Origin: Ruminococcus sp.
GTDB lineage: Bacteria > Bacillota > Clostridia > Oscillospirales > Ruminococcaceae
DNA: 64,000 bases
Assembly (NCBI GenBank): GCA_017461395.1
Contig: JAFTYF010000033.1
Location: 1 to 64,000 of the forward strand
Direction: 5' to 3'
In this document: positions 8,667 through 17,349 of the stretch, one piece after another
Layout of the letters: the number at the start of each line of letters is the position of its first letter
Numbering within the stretch: the stretch's first letter is position 1
Program-made: the position numbers and the translations under genes
The notes under the pieces: generated by a model
Told to the model about the DNA's origin: nothing
The model's database searches: none
What the model saw: only the letters and a program-made list of their open reading frames with translations

Positions 8667-8694
8667 CTTTTCATTCCTTTATCTGCAAGCGGAA

Positions 8695-9672
8695 TTATTC
8701 CGGATCATTTTCCTTTTCAGCAGTATCTGCACTGCTGTCACATTCCATTTTGCGCACTCTGTACTGAACGTCTTCAAGAAGCTTTCTGTTGGCGGCAATG
8801 GTATCGCCGAGAAGTCCCATTGTTATCGTCTGGAAGCCGAGCATTATGAATATCGCCGTCAGGATAAGCGACTGGATATGTCCGTCGCCCTCGCCCATTC
8901 CCATAAATATAAGGAATCTCACGCCGAGTATGATTCCGAGAAGCATAAGAACTGCGCCTATGGACATGAAGAATTTCAGCGGCTTGTACATTACGAATGA
9001 ACGTGTGATTACCGTCGATGAACGCTTCATATAGCGCCACATACTGGAGAAAAGACGTGACGGTCTTGTTTCGGGATTAGTCCTTATCGGAACAGATGTC
9101 ATGGCTGTCTTGTTATTTCCAGCCTGAATGATAGTTTCAAGCGTGTATGTGTATTCATTTACAACGTTCAGTCTGAGCGCCGCTTCCCTTGAATACGCAC
9201 GGAATCCGCTCGGTGCATCGGGAATATCAGTTCCGGACGCAACACGCACTACCCAGCTTCCGAGATGCTGAAATTTCTTTTTCTTCCATGAGAAATGCTC
9301 TGTGTCGTCGATAGGACGCTCGCCGATAACTATATCAGCCTTTTCATCAAGAATGGGACGGACTATCTTTTCGATATCCGCACCGCAGTACTGATTATCA
9401 GCATCGGTATTGACGATAATATCTGCACCGAGGTGGAGGCAGGCGTCGATTCCAGCCATAAAGCCCTTTGCAAGTCCCTTGTTCTGCTTGAAGTTCACGA
9501 TATGATGAAAACCAAGCTCCTTAGCCTTTGCAACGGTATTATCCTTGCTTCCGTCGTTGATAATAAGATATTCTATGGTATCAATTCCGTCGATATGTTT
9601 CGGAAGATCATTGTAGGCAAGCTCCAGTGTTTCTTCCTCATTGTAGCACGGGATCTGAATTATCAGCTTCAT
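8695..9672 (-). CDS. Family 2 glycosyltransferase, polyprenyl-phosphate sugar type
   Basis: 325 residues from ATG 9672, chosen for AAGGA 8 nt upstream. GT-A fold N-terminal half: IIQIPCYNEEETL, INDGSKDNT, nucleotide-binding NTDADNQY (the DxD), and GERPIDD. Two membrane helices close the C-terminus (KFFMSIGAVLMLLGIILGV and LILTAIFIMLGFQTITMGLL). This is the layout of DPM1/GtrB enzymes that load a sugar onto undecaprenyl phosphate. Its neighbours, a GT-C-like membrane protein and a flippase-like protein, complete a three-part module for adding side sugars outside the membrane. Confidence 0.87.
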   Translation of the reverse strand: MKLIIQIPCYNEEETLELAYNDLPKHIDGIDTIEYLIINDGSKDNTVAKAKELGFHHIVNFKQNKGLAKGFMAGIDACLHLGADIIVNTDADNQYCGADIEKIVRPILDEKADIVIGERPIDDTEHFSWKKKKFQHLGSWVVRVASGTDIPDAPSGFRAYSREAALRLNVVNEYTYTLETIIQAGNNKTAMTSVPIRTNPETRPSRLFSSMWRYMKRSSTVITRSFVMYKPLKFFMSIGAVLMLLGIILGVRFLIFMGMGEGDGHIQSLILTAIFIMLGFQTITMGLLGDTIAANRKLLEDVQYRVRKMECDSSADTAEKENDPE

Positions 9673-9697
9673 ATTATTTATCCTTTCCTTCCTTTTT

Positions 9698-12160
9698 TCA
9701 GACAGCCTCAAATACGACTGATGAAAACGGTATTCCTACCATACGGTTATCATTCGGGTTGACATCTGCGGTATTCCACATATCAGTTTCAAAACCGATG
9801 ATATTTTCTCCGTCCGAAACAACATCTTCCGGCACATCAAATGTGATATCACTGCAGTTGTTTTCGGGGGTAATTTCGGCAGAGCCTACAGCCTTGCCGT
9901 TTATGTACATCGTAACGCTGATCTCCTCGGTATCAAGATTATCAAACGGAATTACCGTTCCAAATGACAGTGTTGCTTTATAATCATCCGGATAAAGCCT
10001 TCCCCGTATCTCGGTATTTTCCTGAGCAGTCCAGCAGAAATCCCCCTCAACGGCTGAAAATCCGCTGAAATAACGGTAATCCTCTGCCGCCTCATAGGAC
10101 ATCTTGTATTTTTCATAGGAATACACATAGATATCGTCCTGAACCTCCATGTATTTCAGGGATAAGGGCACAAATTCTCCGGTATTGTTGAGATCATCCT
10201 CAGAGTGATTGATGATATTCTTGTAGTAGACAACGAATTCCTCCGCCGGAAGCTCCTTGTCGGAAATACAGAGCACCTTGTCGTAGCGGCGTCTCAGCTC
10301 CATAAACTGATACGGATCGGATTCGTCAAGCGGATATACATGAGCGTCCGTTATTGTACGCAGAGGAAGCCACAGCTCCGGAGCATACTTGCTGCATACT
10401 ACCACGCAGGAATCCTCATCCACAAAGTCGGTCACATCCTCAAGAACGCTCCACTCCATGCGTGTATCATCCTTTGCATCCTTCTGCAAACGTATATACG
10501 GCATATTGATGACAAGGCTGAGTGCCGCCGCCGGATATACTATCTTTCCGCCTATCCTGTCAAGAGACAGTGCGGCGAAAATTACTGCGACCGGTATGAA
10601 CGGTGCGAGATATCTCGAATAATAGTAGTAATACTGTATCTCAAAACGCAGGAACGCTGAGTATACAAGCACGCAGTAGAAGAACATCACGAATATCACA
10701 AGGCGGGAATTATTTTCTATAAATCTTCCTGTTGTGAACAGTGCAAGAAGTCCTCCGAGGCAGACGAATACAAGTCCGGCGTTCATGCCGAATCCAAGAA
10801 TAGCAACGTGACTTGCATCGTTCCAGTTATCGTACTTGCCGATTGTCTTGACTGCTATATATGCAAGCGGAAGAATCAGAAGCATTGCCGCAAATATCCG
10901 GAATATCCGGCTATTGCTGAGTTTTTTGCTGAATTCATCCTGATTGAATTTCTTGTTTGTCCGTGAAACAATGAACACAAATACACACGAAGCAATCATA
11001 AGTCCCACTGACGCAGCCGTTACAGCTGTCGTGATGTTGTAGACGTTTATTCCTCCTACAAAGACATCACGGTAATTATTCATGGTATACATCGGCTGGA
11101 TCTGCTTCATCATGAAGAAGCTTGCGAGATATCCGGCTGTCACTGCCGGAGTGAGTATCGCATACTGCTTCTCACGAGTAAAGACATACATTCCGCCGTA
11201 GACCATTACGAACAGCGGAAGCATCGTGAATACAGACACATGATAGCATCCGAATGCCGCCGCCGGAATTATCGACAGCCATTTCTGCTTCGGGTGTGCA
11301 TCGTCGGTGATGATATACATGAACGTCAACAGGATTACGGCAAGAAACATCTCCGTCAGGGTGGATTTTGCTACCCATAAAACTACCGGAGACAATGCCG
11401 TGAGAACACAGGCGCATATCCTTGACGATGATTTAAGTCTGAGATTACGGCAGACATAATACACCAGAAAAATTGCCATGATATAGAATACCGTTTCGAT
11501 ATCTGCCATATCCTCTGCGCCGAAAAGTTCTCCCCACATTGCCAGCATTGCGGTATATGTAGGTATTCCGTGGAAGATTCCTGATACAGGACTTACATCA
11601 TAATCATATACTGTTTCGGGATAATCCTCATGCTGGATATCATATCCGCCGAGTGACTTTATCCTGCTTTCAAAAAACGCCTTGTCCTCTGCGTCCTCCA
11701 GCAGATGATATTCCTCGATATCCTTCTGACGTGCGTTGTCGTCATACATGAAATTAAGCGCCTGTATCTGATATACGCCCTCATCCTGTCCCATGCCGAA
11801 TATTTCGTTCTTCACGGAAACAAACGGCAGTGAAACGATACACACAACAAGAGGGATGAGCATATCCTTCATGGAAAAGTCGATATCCACGAGCTTTTTC
11901 AAACTGAACGGCTTTGGCTTTCTGTAAAATACTGCCGCTCCGAGAACAGAAACATCTATCGCAAGAGCTGCCGCCGCTGCACGGAAAAGTGAAAAGCTGT
12001 CAGCGACAAACAATGCCATACTGCCAAAAATATACGAGAAAAAGAAGATCACTGCACCCAGAACGGCGGCTTCGGCAGCTGTTCTTTTACGCAGCCATAC
12101 GCAGGCGGCACAGAAGGAAAACAAAGCTCCCAGTATACACAAAACTGCAAACGTATTCAT
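9698..12160 (-). CDS. Large membrane glycosyltransferase, GT-C-like
   Basis: 820 residues with about 13 membrane helices up to residue 560 and a soluble C-terminal beta-rich region that ends in a domain looking like a carbohydrate-binding sandwich (about 690-820). The first large outer loop contains FGMGQDEGVYQIQALNFMYD; an acidic pair in this loop is the usual catalytic site of GT-C enzymes that use lipid-phosphate sugars. Placed between a GT4 and a GT2, it is the inferred acceptor-side transferase of the GT2/flippase module. The sugar is unknown. The ribosome binding site is weak, and translation may be coupled to the gene 24 nt upstream. Confidence 0.75.
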   Translation of the reverse strand: MNTFAVLCILGALFSFCAACVWLRKRTAAEAAVLGAVIFFFSYIFGSMALFVADSFSLFRAAAAALAIDVSVLGAAVFYRKPKPFSLKKLVDIDFSMKDMLIPLVVCIVSLPFVSVKNEIFGMGQDEGVYQIQALNFMYDDNARQKDIEEYHLLEDAEDKAFFESRIKSLGGYDIQHEDYPETVYDYDVSPVSGIFHGIPTYTAMLAMWGELFGAEDMADIETVFYIMAIFLVYYVCRNLRLKSSSRICACVLTALSPVVLWVAKSTLTEMFLAVILLTFMYIITDDAHPKQKWLSIIPAAAFGCYHVSVFTMLPLFVMVYGGMYVFTREKQYAILTPAVTAGYLASFFMMKQIQPMYTMNNYRDVFVGGINVYNITTAVTAASVGLMIASCVFVFIVSRTNKKFNQDEFSKKLSNSRIFRIFAAMLLILPLAYIAVKTIGKYDNWNDASHVAILGFGMNAGLVFVCLGGLLALFTTGRFIENNSRLVIFVMFFYCVLVYSAFLRFEIQYYYYYSRYLAPFIPVAVIFAALSLDRIGGKIVYPAAALSLVINMPYIRLQKDAKDDTRMEWSVLEDVTDFVDEDSCVVVCSKYAPELWLPLRTITDAHVYPLDESDPYQFMELRRRYDKVLCISDKELPAEEFVVYYKNIINHSEDDLNNTGEFVPLSLKYMEVQDDIYVYSYEKYKMSYEAAEDYRYFSGFSAVEGDFCWTAQENTEIRGRLYPDDYKATLSFGTVIPFDNLDTEEISVTMYINGKAVGSAEITPENNCSDITFDVPEDVVSDGENIIGFETDMWNTADVNPNDNRMVGIPFSSVVFEAV

Positions 12161-12184
12161 TTAAATGCGTTCATGCTTTCCGAA

Positions 12185-13369
12185 TCAGCCGGAAATTCCG
12201 GCTATAAGTCCTTTGAAGCGGTTCATGATAACATCCCAGCGATAATTCTTTTCAACGTAGTCACGGGCATTCTCACGAAGCATCTGATACTCGCTGTCAT
12301 GACTGAAAATATAGCTGAGGATACCCTCAAATTCAAAATAATTTGTATAATAAAGTCCGCCGTTGCTCTTGGTGCAGTGCCCTTTGAGAACCTCACATCT
12401 GCCGTTGACGATAACGGGTACGGAAAGAGTCATTGCCTCCAGAACGGAAATGGACAGGCTTTCAAATTCTGACGGAAGCACAAGAGCTTTTGCTCCTGAT
12501 ATGCCGCTGAATTTATCCTCCTCGCTTACAAAGCCGAGACTGATTATATCCTTATGCTTCGGTATCTTGCAGACCGGCTTGCCCATAAGCACAAGCGTAA
12601 GTCCGCTTTCGGGATTGCGAGTCTTATACTCCATGAAATACCGGAACATCTCGGGACAATTCTTTCCCTCGTCGATTCTTCCGACGTAGATGATGTAATC
12701 TCCGGCGATATCAAATTTGCTTCTGAACGCACTTTCATCCGGAGTACACGGAACTTCAACGCCTGTTCCCATGACTTCACAGGGAATATCCTTGCAGTCG
12801 AAAAGACGCTGTACAAGAGCTTTTTCCTCGTCCGTGAGGAATACAAATGCTTTCGGCAGAGTAAACAGCCTTTCAAATGTCTTGAAATGAATGAACGGCT
12901 CCTCGTGCGCTGTGGGAATGAAAACTGATTTCTCAGCCACCTCGGGAAGTCCCATTACAGTCAGGTAGTAAAGATACGTCACGAATATAAAGGCGTCGTA
13001 ATTATCCTTGTTCGCCTTTATATATTCAATAGCTTCCGGCGAATACGGTCCCTGCTTCTCAAACCATAGCTTTTCCGCTGAAAGATCAGCCTTTCCAGCT
13101 CCTATCTGCGCCAGATATGCGCCGTTATAGCTGTTGAAATCATCCGCACGGCATTCCTTTACAGGAAATCTGCGTACATGAACGCCGTTTATATCTTCAC
13201 AGTCAGCCTCATAATGATTTTCCCATGTAGTGTAGTCCAGAGCCTTTGTGGTAATTACATCCACCTCAAAGGCGTCGGTAAGTCTTTCGGCGATAAGACG
13301 GGTGTAATATTCAGAACCTCCGTTTACCTCCATGCCGTATCTCTGATTTACCAGTGCAATTCTTTTCAT
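12185..13369 (-). CDS. Family 4 glycosyltransferase
   Basis: 394 residues, GT-B fold: N-terminal acceptor domain (ALVNQRYGMEVNGGSEYYTR) and C-terminal nucleotide-sugar domain with YVGRIDEGKN and the EX7E motif ESLSISVLE. Retaining transferase acting on cytoplasmic polymer growth. The start codon overlaps the stop of the preceding GT4 gene (TAATG). It resembles that neighbour in layout (FNSYNGAYL and SNGGLYYTNYFEFE segments), so the two probably arose by duplication. Confidence 0.88.
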   Translation of the reverse strand: MKRIALVNQRYGMEVNGGSEYYTRLIAERLTDAFEVDVITTKALDYTTWENHYEADCEDINGVHVRRFPVKECRADDFNSYNGAYLAQIGAGKADLSAEKLWFEKQGPYSPEAIEYIKANKDNYDAFIFVTYLYYLTVMGLPEVAEKSVFIPTAHEEPFIHFKTFERLFTLPKAFVFLTDEEKALVQRLFDCKDIPCEVMGTGVEVPCTPDESAFRSKFDIAGDYIIYVGRIDEGKNCPEMFRYFMEYKTRNPESGLTLVLMGKPVCKIPKHKDIISLGFVSEEDKFSGISGAKALVLPSEFESLSISVLEAMTLSVPVIVNGRCEVLKGHCTKSNGGLYYTNYFEFEGILSYIFSHDSEYQMLRENARDYVEKNYRWDVIMNRFKGLIAGISG

Positions 13370-14577
13370 TATTCATTCTCTCCGGTGATATCTCTGAAGA
13401 ATGTCTTGTACTTGTCAACAATGACATCCCAGTCGAAATTACGCTTTACATATTCTTTTCCGTTGCTTCCCATGAGCCATGCTGTATCGCTGTTTCCGGT
13501 GATATAGTCGGTGCAGGCTTCAAATTCAAAGTAGTTTGAGAAATAAAGTCCGCCGTTTGACTCAGAAACGAAATTCCTTGTAACGGCGCAGTCCTCATGC
13601 ACGAGAACAGGACGTCCGCACAGCCAGCTTTCCATTATAACAAGCGAGAAGCTTTCATTCTTCGAGGGCTGACAGAGAAATTCTGCCGCACCCTGAGCGT
13701 TATACTTGTCCTGACGGTCAACGAAGCCAAGATCAATTATGCGCTTGTCCAGTATAAGTCCGGCAGGAAGGTCTATCTCTCCGCCGCCGATAAGCACAAG
13801 CTTTAAATCGGTATCGTGACGCTTTATATACTCTGCGAAATATTTCACCAGCGTATGAACGTTCTTTCCCTCATCCTTACGTCCGGCATAGAGTATGAAT
13901 CTCTCATTTATGCCGTATTTTTCCCTGAATGCCGCCGGATCCGGTACGATATCCGTATCCATGCCGATTCCCATGACGATTGTTTTTGTTCCGCTTTTTG
14001 AAAATCCGTAAAGCTTTTCTGCAAGTTCTGCCTCCGGACGTGCATTGAATACCATTCCTGCCGTCTGCGGAAAAAGCTCTCTGAAACGGCTCATATACGC
14101 ATAGCTTTCATCATGGAAGCACGGGATAAGCACCGATTTATAGGGACAAATCTTTGCTCCGTTGTATGTAGTTCCGAACATATACGGAATAAATACAAAC
14201 AGAGAGTATTCATCGTTATGTGCGCTGATATACTCATAAAGGTCAGGACTGTTGACCATTTCCCTGAGGAAGATATCCTCCTCCTCCTGAGTGATCTCAT
14301 TGCCGCTCATAAGCTTTGCATTTACGGCGTCAAACGCCTCGTTATCCCTTTTGCGTACCTTGAAACGGCGTATCGTGATACCGTTTACTGTCTTGTCAAG
14401 ACCTTCCTTGTAGTAATTTCTGCTCCAGTCGGAGGCGAATTCCTTTACACAGGTAGTAAGTATCTCCAGACGTACTCCGGCGCTGTGAAGATGTCCTGCA
14501 ACCTCACGAAGCTCCATTTCTGCTCCTCCTGGAATACCGTCGGCATACCACGGGATAACAAATCCTATTTTTTTCAT
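13369..14577 (-). CDS. Family 4 glycosyltransferase
   Basis: 402 residues, GT-B fold: GFVIPWYADGIPGGAEMELREV at the N-terminus, YAGRKDEGKNVHTLVKYF in the donor domain, and EX7E as ESFSLVIME. The segment SNGGLYFSNYFEFE matches the next gene's SNGGLYYTNYFEFE, marking them as paralogues. It lies 29 nt after the GT4 at 14607. Cytoplasmic, builds the polymer exported by the Wzm/Wzt pair; donor and acceptor sugars cannot be read from the sequence. Confidence 0.88.
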   Translation of the reverse strand: MKKIGFVIPWYADGIPGGAEMELREVAGHLHSAGVRLEILTTCVKEFASDWSRNYYKEGLDKTVNGITIRRFKVRKRDNEAFDAVNAKLMSGNEITQEEEDIFLREMVNSPDLYEYISAHNDEYSLFVFIPYMFGTTYNGAKICPYKSVLIPCFHDESYAYMSRFRELFPQTAGMVFNARPEAELAEKLYGFSKSGTKTIVMGIGMDTDIVPDPAAFREKYGINERFILYAGRKDEGKNVHTLVKYFAEYIKRHDTDLKLVLIGGGEIDLPAGLILDKRIIDLGFVDRQDKYNAQGAAEFLCQPSKNESFSLVIMESWLCGRPVLVHEDCAVTRNFVSESNGGLYFSNYFEFEACTDYITGNSDTAWLMGSNGKEYVKRNFDWDVIVDKYKTFFRDITGENE

Positions 14578-14606
14578 ATTGTCACACTTTCTTTAATGAG
14601 GAACTT

Positions 14607-15680
14607 TTAATTCCCAGCAATAAATGCCTTGAGCTGCTTCTCGAAAATATCTCTTATCCTGTCGTAGGAGAAGTCCTCAAGACGGCGGCGCTGTCCCTCG
14701 ATTATCTGTTTTTTCAGCTGTTCATCAGTAAGTACACGTCTTATCACTCTTGCGGCAAATACGGGATCGTTGCTGTCAAGAAGAACTCCGCAGCCGCCGA
14801 GAGTATCGCCTATCGCACTTGTATCATAGGCAATTATCGGAACGTCAAAGAACATAGCCTCCGCAAGCGGTACGCAGAAGCCCTCATGCTCGCTCATGCA
14901 GACAAAGGCGTCTGCAAGGCGGTAATATGCAAGTATTTCGTTGAATTTTATGTGTCCGGTAAAGATAACATCTTCCGCAAGACCAAGTGCAGCGGCATAC
15001 TTCACAAGGCGCTCGCAGTAATTTTCCATGCCGGAATAAGAGCCTACGAGTATAAGTCTTGAATCGGGATCAAGCCGCTTGTACTGATAAAATGCTCTTA
15101 TCACGTTTTCCTGCTTCTTGTTGGGAGCGATTCTTCCCACAAAGATAAGATTACGCTTTCCGTCGCCGTATTTGGTGAGAATATTCTTTGCCGGAGCCTG
15201 TTTATAATCCTCAAAGCGGATAAGTATCGGGCGTACATCAATGGGGCAGGTATATCCCATTCTGAGAAGCTCAGACCTGTTATAGGCAGAATCCGCAAGG
15301 CAGTATTCAACCTTGTCCCTGAGGTGCTCCACGCCCTTATAGCCGTATTCCGTCAGTGTTGTAGCAGCAGTACTGTATGGACGGAAGAACTCCGGCGGCG
15401 TGATGTTGTGATAAATCATTATCTTACGGCAGGGAAGCTCATCTATTTTAAAAGTGAGGTCTGTTCCCGTGGATTTGTGGTAAAGAAGAATGTCATCCTT
15501 TTTAAGATCCTTTAGGCGGCTGGCGCTCTTTGCCGTATCTGACGGCAGACGCTTATCAACGTTTTCCGCATATATCTCGGATGTATAGCCCATATCGGCA
15601 ATTGCTCCCTTTAGTGCTATTGTATCGTTTCCGATAGCGTCGCCGAAGGACATCGTCGTCAGAAGCTGTACTACTCTCAT
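14607..15680 (-). CDS. Family 4 glycosyltransferase
   Basis: 357 residues. N-terminal domain MRVVQLLTTMSFGDAIGNDT, donor domain FVGRIAPNKKQENVIRAFYQ, and EX7E as EGFCVPLAE. This type, with an N-terminal GDAIGND motif and a phosphate-binding FVGRIAPNK loop, is often found in ABC-exported polysaccharide clusters, where it may act early in chain assembly; that is an inference. The start codon overlaps the stop of the coiled-coil gene upstream in an ATGA arrangement. Confidence 0.88.
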   Translation of the reverse strand: MRVVQLLTTMSFGDAIGNDTIALKGAIADMGYTSEIYAENVDKRLPSDTAKSASRLKDLKKDDILLYHKSTGTDLTFKIDELPCRKIMIYHNITPPEFFRPYSTAATTLTEYGYKGVEHLRDKVEYCLADSAYNRSELLRMGYTCPIDVRPILIRFEDYKQAPAKNILTKYGDGKRNLIFVGRIAPNKKQENVIRAFYQYKRLDPDSRLILVGSYSGMENYCERLVKYAAALGLAEDVIFTGHIKFNEILAYYRLADAFVCMSEHEGFCVPLAEAMFFDVPIIAYDTSAIGDTLGGCGVLLDSNDPVFAARVIRRVLTDEQLKKQIIEGQRRRLEDFSYDRIRDIFEKQLKAFIAGN

Positions 15681-16177
15681 TCCGTATCCTGCTTTCCGAG
15701 TTCTTCCCTGAGAGCGGCATTTTCACGTTCAAGGGAATCAATACGGCTGCGAAGCTCCTTCTGGGCAAGCTCCAGTGTTTCGAGTCTTGAAAGAAGCTCG
15801 CCGGAATTATCATCCTGACGGCTCTCTGCGGAGCTTTTCATTACGTTAAGTACGTTGACTGCCGCCGCATTAAAGCTGTTCTGCTCGAAAACGACCGGCT
15901 CAACATAGAATTTAGTCAGCTTGCGTATAACCTTCTTGATGAAAACCGTTATGGGATTTCCGGCAAGCGGCTTATACGGCTGGATATAGTGATGTGCATT
16001 GACATATGCAAGCGCCTCGTCAGCGGCTGAAAGTGAAGCTCCAGCCTCAGCGGAAACCTGTACCGGCTTCCTGTAAGGAACATCCTCGAAGCTCAGCATA
16101 TCGGGCGTAAGTCCCTTTTCCTCTATTTCACGCTTTATCTGCGCCATTATTTCCTCAATATTTATTTTATTTTCCAT
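15677..16177 (-). CDS. Coiled-coil polysaccharide-cluster protein
   Basis: 166 residues, no enzyme motif. Three parts can be seen: an N-terminal charged helix (NIEEIMAQIKREIEEKG, residues 6-22) followed by LTPDMLSFEDV; a basic amphipathic segment (PITVFIKKVIRKLTKFYVEP, 75-94) then EQNSFNAAAVNVLN; and a C-terminal coiled coil (about 128-163). The basic amphipathic segment followed by a QN-FN motif recurs, from memory, in proteins beside Wzm/Wzt and methyltransferases in other polysaccharide clusters. Sandwiched between the methyltransferase and a GT4, it is a likely scaffold or ruler at the membrane. Function is not established. Confidence 0.7.
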   Translation of the reverse strand: MENKINIEEIMAQIKREIEEKGLTPDMLSFEDVPYRKPVQVSAEAGASLSAADEALAYVNAHHYIQPYKPLAGNPITVFIKKVIRKLTKFYVEPVVFEQNSFNAAAVNVLNVMKSSAESRQDDNSGELLSRLETLELAQKELRSRIDSLERENAALREELGKQDTE

Positions 16178-16194
16178 TTTATTTCTCCATTATC

Positions 16195-17322
16195 TTATTT
16201 TACAGCAATTACTGCGTAATCCTGACTGCCGTAAAGCAGTCCGGAAACATTCTTCATTGCGCTGTTGAATTCTCCGGCTCCCTCGATATCAAGCTCCGGA
16301 ATTTCAAACGGCGGTCTGCTCTGCTCTGTATATACAACACTGATATTTTTGAAGCCTGCCTTTTCAAGGAAGTACTTCATCGTCAGCGGATGCACCGGCT
16401 TCATATGGGAGGGATCAATATAGAATGCATTCGTATATATTGCAAGCGACGTAGGATTGGGCGTTTCAATGACGATACAGCCGCCCTCTGTGAGCTTCTC
16501 GTAGGCTGTATTGCAAAGACGTATTATCTCGCCTGTTTTAAGATGCTCCACGACCTGTCCCACAAAAATTCCGTCCACGCTGTCCTGCTCTGAAAGATAT
16601 TTCACTCCGTCGCCGCACTCAGCGGAAAGTCCCTTCATATTGCAGTAATCAGCATACGGCTGGTAAATATCAACTCCCCGTGCGCTGATGCCGTTATCCT
16701 TCATGAGACTGAGGAATTCTCCCCGTCCGCAGCCGATATCAACTACATTTGTCTTGTCACGGAAGTATTCAAGATATATCTCCTGAGCCTTTCTGATGCT
16801 CTCGATAGAACCTCTGAAATGATTCTCAAAGTCGAAATAATCTATCTCCTCATACTCCGATTCTCCGCCGCCGGAGGATATCTCTGCTGCCGAAGCAGGC
16901 TGTACGGCTTCACTCTGCTGATTTATCCTGAGCCTATTGTTCTTCATGCCCTTTTCAATGACATTCAGCTTCAGCTTTGCAAACTCATCATCAGCCGAAA
17001 GTCTTTCGATAGCGGCATTATTGTTCCTGAGATTTACGCTTATCGTTTCGATATCGTTTCTGAGCGCTTCAAGAACATTCAGACGTACTGTTATCTCCGC
17101 ATCGGACGCGGAATTTTTCTGTACCTCCACACGAAGCTCATCTATCTGCTTCTGTATTCCGCAGACTGCTCTTTCGATATCTCCGGCTCGCTGATTCATC
17201 TGCTCAATATCCTGAGATACGGCGCTGAATCCCTCAAAAAGAGAGCCAAAAAACAGTCTCCGGAAAAATGCTCTGATTCCTCCGCAGGTCTTTTTTTCCA
17301 TATAATCGCTTGTATTACTCAT
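16195..17322 (-). CDS. Coiled-coil SAM-dependent methyltransferase
   Basis: 375 residues. Residues 14-32 (GGIRAFFRRLFFGSLFEGF) form a basic aromatic amphipathic stretch; about 36-140 are predicted coiled coil; the class I methyltransferase domain occupies about 160-375 with motif I VDIGCGRGEF (194-203), GVDIYQPYA and IVIETPNPTS. It lies 27 nt after wzt. In Gram-negative O9a and related clusters a membrane-bound coiled-coil enzyme (WbdD) methylates the chain end and Wzt's C-terminal domain recognises it; the domain content here suggests a comparable chain-ending role, although no kinase domain is present and the coiled coil is N-terminal rather than C-terminal. Confidence 0.82.
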   Translation of the reverse strand: MSNTSDYMEKKTCGGIRAFFRRLFFGSLFEGFSAVSQDIEQMNQRAGDIERAVCGIQKQIDELRVEVQKNSASDAEITVRLNVLEALRNDIETISVNLRNNNAAIERLSADDEFAKLKLNVIEKGMKNNRLRINQQSEAVQPASAAEISSGGGESEYEEIDYFDFENHFRGSIESIRKAQEIYLEYFRDKTNVVDIGCGRGEFLSLMKDNGISARGVDIYQPYADYCNMKGLSAECGDGVKYLSEQDSVDGIFVGQVVEHLKTGEIIRLCNTAYEKLTEGGCIVIETPNPTSLAIYTNAFYIDPSHMKPVHPLTMKYFLEKAGFKNISVVYTEQSRPPFEIPELDIEGAGEFNSAMKNVSGLLYGSQDYAVIAVK

Positions 17323-17349
17323 ATTTTACCTTCTTTTTCAGCCGGAAGA

